This document shows positions 1 to 5,534 of a DNA stretch of 8,538 bases, piece by piece. Position numbers and translations under genes: made by a program. How positions within the stretch are numbered: the stretch's first letter is position 1; every line of letters begins with the position of its first letter. The DNA lies in assembly GCA_009776515.1 (NCBI GenBank), contig WRNP01000047.1:3561-12098 (forward strand), written 5' to 3'. This DNA comes from Dehalococcoidia bacterium (GTDB lineage: Bacteria; Chloroflexota; Dehalococcoidia; Dehalococcoidales; UBA1222). The notes under the pieces were generated by a model. The model made no database searches, was not told the DNA's origin, and saw only the letters and a list, made by a program, of their open reading frames with translations.

Positions 1-9
1 TACCCTGTT

Positions 10-18
10 TGCTATGAT
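10..18 (+). promoter_or_regulatory. Possible extended -10 element before the ClbS-like gene
   Basis: The bases read TGC followed by TATGAT, which fits an extended -10 element (TGn plus a TATAAT-like hexamer). A transcript from it would start near base 25, the A of the predicted start codon, so the message would be leaderless or nearly so. No Shine-Dalgarno sequence precedes that start, which agrees. Any -35 element lies outside the window, and a single hexamer this short can occur by chance. Confidence 0.25.
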
Positions 19-24
19 GTCTGC

Positions 25-546
25 ATGCCAAGACCGACCACTAAAGAACAGCTCTTAGCGCAAAGCCAATTAGACCTGGACGAGCTGATGGATGCCATCT
101 CGTCTTTACCGGTGGCGCGGCAGAGTGAGGCCGGTGCCTGCGGCGACTGGTCGGTAAAAGACATCTTGAGTCATCTTCATGCGTGGCACGAGCTGTTTTT
201 CTCTTGGTATCGCGAAGGTATGGCGGGCTGTAAGCCTGCTATTCCCTCGCAGGGCTTTAGCTGGAAAGATACCCCAAGCCTGAACGAAAAGATCTACCAG
301 GATAACAAAGACCTTGACTACAGCGAGGTAGTAGCTCGTCTTAAGGAATCTCATCGACAAGCCATGGGCATAGTGGAAAACCATACCGATACCGAGCTTT
401 GGACTAAGCGGCTCTACGCTTGGACCGGCTCTACCTCGCTCGGAGCATACTTGGTGGGCTCCCTATCAAGTCACTACGAATGGGCAAGTGGACTGGTCAG
501 GAAATGGCAAAGAGGGCAGGCAAATGCGGTGAGGGATGGCCGATGA
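25..546 (+). CDS. ClbS/DfsB-family four-helix bundle protein (DUF1706)
   Basis: A 173-residue soluble protein of the ClbS/DfsB (DUF1706) family, a branch of the DinB-like four-helix bundles. Seen in the sequence: the family-typical opening MPRPTTKEQLL, the block WSVKDILSHLHAWHE (residues 42-56) at the second helix, and the C-terminal block SSHYEWASGLVRKW (148-161). Length matches the family. Characterised relatives include ClbS, a cyclopropane hydrolase that inactivates the genotoxin colibactin; most other members have no known substrate, so self-protection or detoxification is only an inference here. The reading frame stays open to the window edge upstream, but the family N-terminal motif supports the ATG at base 25. 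No Shine-Dalgarno sequence precedes it. The stop codon overlaps the start of the next gene in an ATGA arrangement, suggesting translational coupling. Confidence 0.85.
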   Translation: MPRPTTKEQLLAQSQLDLDELMDAISSLPVARQSEAGACGDWSVKDILSHLHAWHELFFSWYREGMAGCKPAIPSQGFSWKDTPSLNEKIYQDNKDLDYSEVVARLKESHRQAMGIVENHTDTELWTKRLYAWTGSTSLGAYLVGSLSSHYEWASGLVRKWQRGQANAVRDGR

Positions 547-812
547 AACTGCGCTTCCTGCGCTTTTGCGCTTACGTCCTGATGGCGTTGGTTGCGTTGG
601 CCTCGCTCGGCGGTTTGGCTGTAACAGTGATTGTCGGCCTCGGCATGACCACTGTGATTTCCAGGGTAGTTGTGATCATGGCGGGCTTTATTCTGACGGC
701 AATTTCTGCTACTATATTGGTGGCTGTAGCGCAGCTCATGCTTCTCTTCGGGCGTGTGGCCGAGGAGATTGCCGACCTTGCGGCTAAGCTGAAACTCCAA
801 GCGGGCGATTAG
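543..812 (+). CDS. Small two-helix membrane protein, function unknown
   Basis: An 89-residue hydrophobic protein that I do not recognise as a family. Two membrane helices are visible, about residues 7-33 and 38-65, followed by an amphipathic, charged tail (RVAEEIADLAAKLKLQ). The ATG at 543 is chosen over upstream in-frame starts because it overlaps the preceding stop codon (ATGA), has GAGGG seven bases before it, and begins the hydrophobic stretch directly. Co-transcription with the ClbS-like gene is likely. Oddity: the last three codons and the stop lie inside the tRNA-Ile gene, the stop TAG being tRNA positions 8-10, so processing of the tRNA from the same transcript would cut the message just before its stop. 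Either the protein is real and shares its end with the tRNA, or the gene is a decayed or chance frame. The strong membrane pattern favours a real gene. Confidence 0.6.
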   Translation: MKLRFLRFCAYVLMALVALASLGGLAVTVIVGLGMTTVISRVVVIMAGFILTAISATILVAVAQLMLLFGRVAEEIADLAAKLKLQAGD

Positions 813-879
813 CTCAGTTGGTTAGAGCACAGTCCTGATAAGACTGGGGTCCCTGGTTCGAGCCCAGGATCGCCCACCA
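803..879 (+). tRNA. tRNA-Ile (anticodon GAT)
   Basis: A complete 77-base tRNA gene including encoded CCA. The acceptor stem pairs GGGCGAT with ATCGCCC; the D stem is GCTC/GAGC; the anticodon stem is CAGTC/GACTG around the loop CTGATAA, giving anticodon GAT (isoleucine); the T arm is CCTGG/CCAGG around TTCGAGC. All stems pair fully. It is a lone tRNA, not inside an rRNA spacer. Its first ten bases overlap the end of the upstream coding sequence on the same strand. Confidence 0.97.
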
Positions 880-940
880 TAAAGCTAATTATGGTTGTTT
901 TTGTAGTCGCGAGGCACTGGAAACAAGCGAATGATGTTGG

Positions 941-960
941 GCCCGGGGAATTGTCCGGGC
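941..960 (+). terminator. GC-rich hairpin, possible terminator after tRNA-Ile
   Basis: A 7-bp stem (GCCCGGG paired with TCCGGGC, one G-U pair) closes a six-base loop, about 60 bases after the tRNA. The following bases (CTGCCTTGTTATT) are only moderately T-rich, so it is a weak intrinsic terminator at best. The rest of the 172-base gap between the tRNA and the NADH dehydrogenase gene contains no clear promoter that I can see. Confidence 0.35.
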
Positions 961-1051
961 CTGCCTTGTTATTGGTGGGTTTAACACCCCCGCGACTCTG
1001 CCGCGTGGCAATACGTCCGCAGGCTTATTTTTAATCGGCTGCAGGAGCATC

Positions 1052-2308
1052 ATGCGCAAAAAGGTCCTGATTATCGGAGGGGGCTTTGGTGGCTTGGCCA
1101 CCGTCAGGGCGCTTAAAAATGCCGATGTAGACATAACATTAATAGATCGCACCAATCATCACCTTTTCCAACCGCTTCTCTACCAGGTTGCCTCAGCCTC
1201 GCTTTCGCCTGGGGATGTGGCTGTGCCCATCCGTGAGGTGTTGCGCAGACAGAAAAATGTCCGTGCCGTTCTAGGGGAAGCGACGGGCATTGATACCACT
1301 GCCCGGTGCGTAAAGGTTGATGATAGCATTTATGATTATGACTACTTAGTCGTGGCCGTGGGGGCTCAGACCTGCTATTACGGGCATGCGGAGTGGGAGA
1401 GATATGCCCCTGGGCTTAAGACTATATCGGATGCCATCCGTATCCGAGAGAACATCCTCACGTCTTTTGAGAAAGCGGAGGTGACGGAAGACGAGCGGGA
1501 GCGGTGTAAGCAGATGACTTTCGTTGTGGTGGGGGCTGGGCCGGTGGGGGTGGAAATGGCCGGAGCCATAGCTGAGCTTGCCAAAAACTGCATGTGCTCG
1601 GACTTTCGCCGCATCAACACCTCGCAGGCACGGGTGATCCTGATTGAGGCCCTGGACCGCATCCTGCTAGCTTTCGATCCTCGCCTCAGCGAGAAAGCCC
1701 GGCAGGCTTTAGAGAAGATGGGCGTTGAGGTCAGATTAAAAAGCAAAATCACGCATATTGATGATAAGGGAGTTTGGCTGGGCGAGGAACTTATCTCTAC
1801 AGCGAATGTTGTCTGGTCGGCTGGTATAAGCGCTCCTGCTCTAACTAAGTCGCTTGGAGCGGAGACGGATCGTCTGGGGCGGGTCTGCGTGAACCCAGAC
1901 CTGAGCATTCCAGGGTGTCCGGAGGCTTTTGTCATTGGCGATGCCTCGTTTTCACTATCTGACGGAAAACCCCTGCCAGCGCTTGCGCCGGTGGCTATTC
2001 AACAGGGTAAGTATGTCAGCACACTCATCCGTACCGAGCTACCAGCAGGGGGCCGTATGCCTTTTGTCTATCACGACAAGGGTTTTATGGCGATTATTGG
2101 GCGGGCAAAGGCCGTTGTGCAGCGTGGAGGGTTTAAGCTATCCGGCTTTTGGGCATGGTGCGCTTTTTTGGTGGTGCATGTAGCGGTGCTTGTCCAATTT
2201 CGCAACCGCTATGCGGTGACAGCGGAGTGGCTGTGGTACTATCTTGGCAACCGTCCCGGCGTGCGGCTCGTCACCGGCCACCAAAATCCCCAAGACAAAG
2301 GCACCTAG
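1052..2308 (+). CDS. ndh: Type II NADH:quinone oxidoreductase (NDH-2)
   Basis: A full-length 418-residue single-subunit, non-proton-pumping NADH dehydrogenase that passes electrons from NADH through FAD to membrane quinone. Visible in order: the FAD dinucleotide fold GGGFGG (residues 9-14) with acidic D32; the NDH-2 hallmark HHLFQPLLYQVA (36-47); the NADH-binding fold GAGPVGVE (161-168) with E199 at the end of its second strand, which favours NADH over NADPH; the FAD-contacting GD (296-297); the quinone-site motif APVAIQQG (312-319), close to the family AQxAxQxG; and a hydrophobic, aromatic C-terminal membrane anchor (about 366-399). An AGGAG sits five bases before the ATG. The gene appears monocistronic: a 172-base gap precedes it and a convergent operon follows. 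Paralogues in the same flavoprotein superfamily exist, but the anchor and motif set fit NDH-2 well. Confidence 0.93.
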   Translation: MRKKVLIIGGGFGGLATVRALKNADVDITLIDRTNHHLFQPLLYQVASASLSPGDVAVPIREVLRRQKNVRAVLGEATGIDTTARCVKVDDSIYDYDYLVVAVGAQTCYYGHAEWERYAPGLKTISDAIRIRENILTSFEKAEVTEDERERCKQMTFVVVGAGPVGVEMAGAIAELAKNCMCSDFRRINTSQARVILIEALDRILLAFDPRLSEKARQALEKMGVEVRLKSKITHIDDKGVWLGEELISTANVVWSAGISAPALTKSLGAETDRLGRVCVNPDLSIPGCPEAFVIGDASFSLSDGKPLPALAPVAIQQGKYVSTLIRTELPAGGRMPFVYHDKGFMAIIGRAKAVVQRGGFKLSGFWAWCAFLVVHVAVLVQFRNRYAVTAEWLWYYLGNRPGVRLVTGHQNPQDKGT

Positions 2309-2314
2309 CCTTTT

Positions 2315-2333
2315 CAAACTGGGCCACAGTTTG
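2315..2333 (+). terminator. Short hairpin in the convergent gap after ndh
   Basis: CAAACTG (2315-2321) pairs perfectly with CAGTTTG (2327-2333) across a five-base loop, seven bases after the ndh stop. It is followed by GTTTG rather than a long T run, so it is a weak intrinsic terminator. It could act on ndh transcripts, and less likely on the opposing operon, whose stop is about 90 bases away. Confidence 0.4.
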
Positions 2334-2420
2334 GTTTGCCTCGGGTCAGTATGATCAAACTTGCTACGCCAAACTGCAGCTTATTACATGGGGCCTCAGG
2401 GCAGGCAGAGAAAATTTCTC

Positions 2421-3602
2421 TCAGTCCTCATTAGAAAGCGGCGAGATGAGGTTTACGATAGCCTCAAGCGCCTTCTCGTCGTAGCCGGCGTGTATCAGTT
2501 TTAGCCCATCCTCGTTGCCATATGCCGTAATGGCTGAGGCTGTAATCTCTTGCCTGCAAACGATAAAGGCACCTTGGCGGGGTCGAAGGGTCAGGAGACG
2601 GCGCTTGAGGTCTTCTGGCTTGACTTTCTCGTTCCAATCTGGGGACTCCATGATAGCAAGGCTGATTTCTGGGCGCAGCATGTTCTTGAAATCAGCGACA
2701 AGGGCCAAATTGTTAATATCACCTGCGGCGTAGAGCGCAAGATCTGGCAATATCGGATCAAGCTCGTACCATACTTTTTTCAGGAGATCAGGCCTTACCT
2801 TGTAGAGCCCATACTCTGCCTTGAGGGCGGCGATATCAAGCCATCCCATATCGAGGCTCCGTTCACGCGCTGTCCACTCGGCCTCTCGAAAATCGGTATG
2901 CAGGGATACAAATGCGCTGGTGCGGCGGGAATGTAAGGCTATGCGGGGCACGATAAAAGAGATAACGGGGTGCTGCTCAAAGGAGAGCCCCCCAACCTCT
3001 ATGGCTCCAGGTACGTTGTCTACATGTTGGCCAGGCCTTTCGTGCCCCTCGCCTATCATGACATCATGGATGGCATCCATGGCGGGAAAACGATAACTCT
3101 TATCGGGCAGTAGCTGCTGGATGATGCCCAATGCCACCCAGCGTTGGTAGCCGTCACGGAACATTGCGGTGTATGCAGAGTTTATGGTAGTTGAGGCTGC
3201 TTGTTCATACTCTGCAGTTTCCATTTGGTCGGCAAGCAATTTGAACAAAAGGTTGAAAATGAGCCTGCCGAGCCCGTCAATTGGATCCTCTAAGAACCAA
3301 CCCAAATCGCCTAATATTTCGATTGGGCCTAGGCCGGTTTCCTCAATGAGCTTGGTGCGCAACGCCTTGTATTGCCGGCTGAGCTCAAGCCCGCATTCTG
3401 TGGCAGCAGGACAATACTCCGTGACGAAAGCAATTCGGGCAGCATCAAAAAAGCGATAGAATTCCTCCTTGACCTCACTTGGGATTACAACTGTGTCGCG
3501 TCTTATATTGATACTGGGCGTAAGACTAATAAACTGCCTAAGTTGGGCGTAGGCATCATGCCACGTGATGGCGGTTGCCGCGGTGTTATTTATCATCTGC
3601 AT
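2421..3602 (-). CDS. Uncharacterised 393-residue protein, last gene of the four-gene operon
   Basis: I do not recognise this protein. It is predicted soluble and mainly helical in its first third, rich in acidic and aromatic residues, with one short hydrophobic stretch (LIFNLLFKLLA, about residues 114-124) that is too short for a convincing membrane helix. There is no signal peptide. The C-terminal third alternates strand-like and charged segments, including RPEISLAIMESPDW (310-323). Start choice: the frame is also open to a TTG at 3623, but that TTG has no Shine-Dalgarno and would overlap the upstream gene by 14 bases, whereas a GGAGG (3617-3621) precedes the ATG at 3602, with a rather long 14-base spacer. 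The gene starts seven bases after the lipoprotein gene and is very likely co-transcribed with it. The protein is probably cytoplasmic, unlike two of its three operon partners. Function unknown. Confidence 0.8.
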   Translation of the reverse strand: MQMINNTAATAITWHDAYAQLRQFISLTPSINIRRDTVVIPSEVKEEFYRFFDAARIAFVTEYCPAATECGLELSRQYKALRTKLIEETGLGPIEILGDLGWFLEDPIDGLGRLIFNLLFKLLADQMETAEYEQAASTTINSAYTAMFRDGYQRWVALGIIQQLLPDKSYRFPAMDAIHDVMIGEGHERPGQHVDNVPGAIEVGGLSFEQHPVISFIVPRIALHSRRTSAFVSLHTDFREAEWTARERSLDMGWLDIAALKAEYGLYKVRPDLLKKVWYELDPILPDLALYAAGDINNLALVADFKNMLRPEISLAIMESPDWNEKVKPEDLKRRLLTLRPRQGAFIVCRQEITASAITAYGNEDGLKLIHAGYDEKALEAIVNLISPLSNED

Positions 3603-3609
3603 TTTCTTG

Positions 3610-4098
3610 CTAATATCCTCCAACTACAAGACCGTTGCTACCATCGGCAGGGAGAGCAATAGCACCGCGGGGCAGTACGTAGCAGTCTGTAAATGTCAAC
3701 TCTTTCGTCTTGATGTTTTCCGGTCCCAAATTGTAGCCTACCACATCAATACGGTCGCCTATTTTGTACTCGTTCATGGTCTCCCTATCTGCGAGATGGC
3801 ACTTGATGAGATCCATCCATATCCAACCTTTGTCAAGATCCTTTACCACCCACGCATCAATCAAGACATCCTTGAAGACGAAAACCAAATCGTTGTATCT
3901 TTCCATTGGTCCCCAAATCTCGCCGTAGCCAGCAAAATATGCATTTACCAAATCGACGGCGTTGGTCTCAATGCAGTCATAGTATTCGGGGGGGATATAC
4001 GGTGGGGGGGCAAAAGTCTTAGGCGTACAGCCCCCAATAGAGCTTGCAAAGGACAAGACTACCCCCATGGCAAGTGTTAGTATCTTGCGAGCTAACAT
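3610..4098 (-). CDS. Predicted lipoprotein with possible OB-fold domain
   Basis: A 162-residue exported lipoprotein. Residues 1-23 form a signal peptide (positive start with R4 and K5, hydrophobic core 6-18) ending in the lipobox IGGC, with C24 the predicted lipidated cysteine, followed by a proline-rich linker (31-37). The remainder (about 45-142) alternates strands and ends GDRIDVVGYNLG...LTFTDCYVLP. This resembles the end of OB-fold families of the tRNA_anti-like type, where a Gd-x-vtv-x-G strand is followed by a strand ending in a cysteine; that assignment is by eye. It contains GWIWMDL (91-97), matching GWFVMDL in the first protein of the operon. AGGAGG lies seven bases before the ATG, and the gene overlaps the end of the YkgJ-type gene by seven bases. 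Expected location is the outer face of the cytoplasmic membrane. Binding partner unknown. Confidence 0.8.
   Translation of the reverse strand: MLARKILTLAMGVVLSFASSIGGCTPKTFAPPPYIPPEYYDCIETNAVDLVNAYFAGYGEIWGPMERYNDLVFVFKDVLIDAWVVKDLDKGWIWMDLIKCHLADRETMNEYKIGDRIDVVGYNLGPENIKTKELTFTDCYVLPRGAIALPADGSNGLVVGGY
3617..3621 (-). promoter_or_regulatory. Shine-Dalgarno used to choose the start of the last operon gene
   Basis: GGAGG on the minus strand lies within the end of the lipoprotein gene. It immediately follows the first two bases of the TTG candidate start at 3623, so it cannot serve that start, and it lies 14 bases before the ATG at 3602 (20 before a second in-frame ATG at 3596). The spacing is longer than ideal. 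Confidence 0.5.
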
Positions 4099-4709
4099 GT
4101 CATCGCCTCCTTGTGAAGTTGGTCAAGCGTCGCCTTGGCGTTATCATAGGTTGGAATGATTGACAGATCCGGTAGCATCATGAGCTTTCCACTTGAACAG
4201 GCGCGACTCAGCATTGCCCTGATTACTGAGAGTGCCGGCGGGCACTGCAATCTCATTTGTAACTGCCGGAAGATAGTGCCATCGGGAGACATGGTTTCGC
4301 GCGGTGCAAGAATTGGAAAAGCACGGCAGACTGCGGGGCGGAATTCGTAGATGGTGCATGCGTTTTCCTTTAGGAACTGGCAGCCGCCCCCTGGGCGGAG
4401 AAAGAGTTTGCTGCCATCGGCATCAATATTGATGCGGCTGCGGACTTTGGCGGAAATGAGCTTGTATTCCTCGGGGGTGATGGCTATGCGGTCGTAGTAG
4501 CGACAGCACTGCCCACAGGTACCGGGGGGGCAGTCTACCCTAGCTGTAATTGCCAGACGCTCTGCAGGGGTATCATCATAGGGTATGACGACGCTTTTGC
4601 CGATGTAATTCTCTAAGCAGTCGTGCCAAAAGGCCTCATTGTGCACCAGGTCGGTGGCGTCATGCCACTTGGCGAACATGAGCATTTCTTGGGCGTCAAG
4701 GTCGGCCAT
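4092..4709 (-). CDS. YkgJ-family cysteine-cluster protein (Zn/Fe-chelating domain)
   Basis: A 205-residue protein with the YkgJ/UPF0153 cysteine-cluster domain, annotated in databases as zinc- or iron-chelating; its biochemical role is not established. Visible cysteines: C60, C65, C68, C69 in the cluster CPPGTCGQCC, C110 and C118 in the middle, then the family signature CTIYEFRPAVCRAFP (118-132) with C128, and C156. That is eight cysteines, enough for one or two metal sites. About 55 residues precede the domain, beginning MADLDAQEMLMFAKWHD, without a signal peptide, so it is probably cytoplasmic. AGGAG six bases before the ATG supports the start. It follows the DnaJ-motif protein gene by 42 bases and overlaps the lipoprotein gene by seven, so it sits in the middle of the operon. 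A role in metal handling or modification of its partners is an inference from the cysteines only. Confidence 0.88.
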   Translation of the reverse strand: MADLDAQEMLMFAKWHDATDLVHNEAFWHDCLENYIGKSVVIPYDDTPAERLAITARVDCPPGTCGQCCRYYDRIAITPEEYKLISAKVRSRINIDADGSKLFLRPGGGCQFLKENACTIYEFRPAVCRAFPILAPRETMSPDGTIFRQLQMRLQCPPALSVIRAMLSRACSSGKLMMLPDLSIIPTYDNAKATLDQLHKEAMTC

Positions 4710-4751
4710 TCATATCTCCTGGAGTCTCTGGTAAGCAGGATGAATGAATAT

Positions 4752-5372
4752 TTAGTCTAACTCATTCCAAGCCAACCACTCTTTGGAACCGGGCTCGCCG
4801 TGGGAGAGATCTGGCCCGAATTCTACCGAGGATTTGACTTCGGCAACCAGCCGGTCTTTAAAAGCGCTGGCTAAAAAATATGCGTTAAGGTTAACTTGCC
4901 CGCTACCGTTGCAGGTGGTATCGGGAACCGCCCCGACAAGAGGCTCGACCTTGATAGCTAAATGTTGCGGTGGGATATCGGCGCTGTAAAAGGCAAAGAC
5001 TACCAGTGAGTCCAGTATCACAGTCGTATTGGCGGCTACCTTGACTGCCACATATTGCGAGGCCAAATGCTCGTCGGTGTTCAGATTGAGCAGGTCCATC
5101 ACAAACCAGCCCTCGGCATCTTCATCCCCGATGTTGAAAGCGGTTATATAGGGGACAGCCTTGGTGACGATATACCCTGTGCAGGCATCTTGTTGAGAGT
5201 CTAAGATGCGGCTCTCTACGGTGAGAATCCGCACCGCATCCATGTTAACGGAGCCAACAACCGAACCGTGACCTTGGCATACCGGACATTCGACTTTGAA
5301 GAGAGCGGTTGCCAGCAGCAGGGGGGCAATAGCCAGGAAGTAGAATTTTGGTTTAGCGAACAGTGTTTTCAT
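4752..5372 (-). CDS. Exported or membrane-anchored protein with DnaJ-like cysteine motifs, function unknown
   Basis: A 206-residue protein, first gene of the operon. Its N terminus (lysines 2, 7 and 9, hydrophobic 10-25) looks like a signal peptide or N-terminal anchor; no lipobox precedes C29. Directly after it comes CPVCQGHG (29-36), a textbook CxxCxGxG unit of the DnaJ zinc-binding domain. A second, degenerate unit, DTTCNGSG (151-158), lies 120 residues later with aspartate in place of the first cysteine. C64 (in ACTG) is the only other cysteine, giving four in all, enough for one metal site. Between them is a strand-rich region containing GWFVMDL (88-94), also found in the lipoprotein two genes on. 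There is no J domain, so this is not a DnaJ. GAGGAGG lies eight bases before the ATG, and a consensus promoter sits about 45 bases upstream. No family assigned. Confidence 0.78.
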   Translation of the reverse strand: MKTLFAKPKFYFLAIAPLLLATALFKVECPVCQGHGSVVGSVNMDAVRILTVESRILDSQQDACTGYIVTKAVPYITAFNIGDEDAEGWFVMDLLNLNTDEHLASQYVAVKVAANTTVILDSLVVFAFYSADIPPQHLAIKVEPLVGAVPDTTCNGSGQVNLNAYFLASAFKDRLVAEVKSSVEFGPDLSHGEPGSKEWLAWNELD

Positions 5373-5417
5373 CTTCGTGGCCTCCTCTGTTAATTATTGA
5401 TGATCTGTTACCTTTAA

Positions 5418-5446
5418 ATTATACCGATTTACTGCTGGATCGTCAA
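5418..5446 (-). promoter_or_regulatory. Sigma-70-type promoter of the four-gene operon
   Basis: On the minus strand TTGACG (5446-5441) and TATAAT (5423-5418) are separated by exactly 17 bases, a near-perfect housekeeping promoter. The expected transcription start is near base 5411, giving a leader of about 40 bases that carries a strong Shine-Dalgarno before the ATG at 5372. I see no operator repeat overlapping it, so expression may be constitutive. Confidence 0.85.
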
Positions 5447-5472
5447 CGTGCGCGCCGTATAACAGGATAAAT

Positions 5473-5508
5473 TCAGAAGCTCTCCCACAACCGCGGGAGA
5501 GCTTCTGA
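5473..5508 (-). terminator. Strong hairpin terminator of the molybdenum hydroxylase operon
   Basis: A perfect 14-bp stem (5473-5486 with 5495-5508) encloses an eight-base loop, 26 bases after the stop of the FAD subunit gene. On the minus strand it is followed by ATTTATCC, a short T-containing tail, so it fits an intrinsic terminator with a modest U tract. It separates this operon from the promoter at 5418-5446. Confidence 0.75.
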
Positions 5509-5534
5509 TAGTGCTAAAGGGCGAAAAGACTGGG

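Noticed and set aside
803..879. tRNA-Ile as an integration site (attachment site) for a mobile element
   Set aside because: No second copy of the tRNA 3' end and no integrase, transposase or phage gene appears in the window.
1378..1935. 185-codon open frame on the minus strand within ndh
   Set aside because: It is antisense to conserved NDH-2 motifs and its Ser/Arg-rich product resembles no protein family I know.
2407..2421. AGAGAAAATTTCTCT palindrome next to the operon end
   Set aside because: The symmetry leaves no loop for a hairpin, and its A/T-rich core is the kind of short palindrome expected by chance.
4752..5372. Calling the gene a DnaJ co-chaperone because of CPVCQGHG
   Set aside because: There is no J domain, no HPD motif and no glycine-rich linker, only isolated cysteine units, and the N terminus is a signal or anchor segment.
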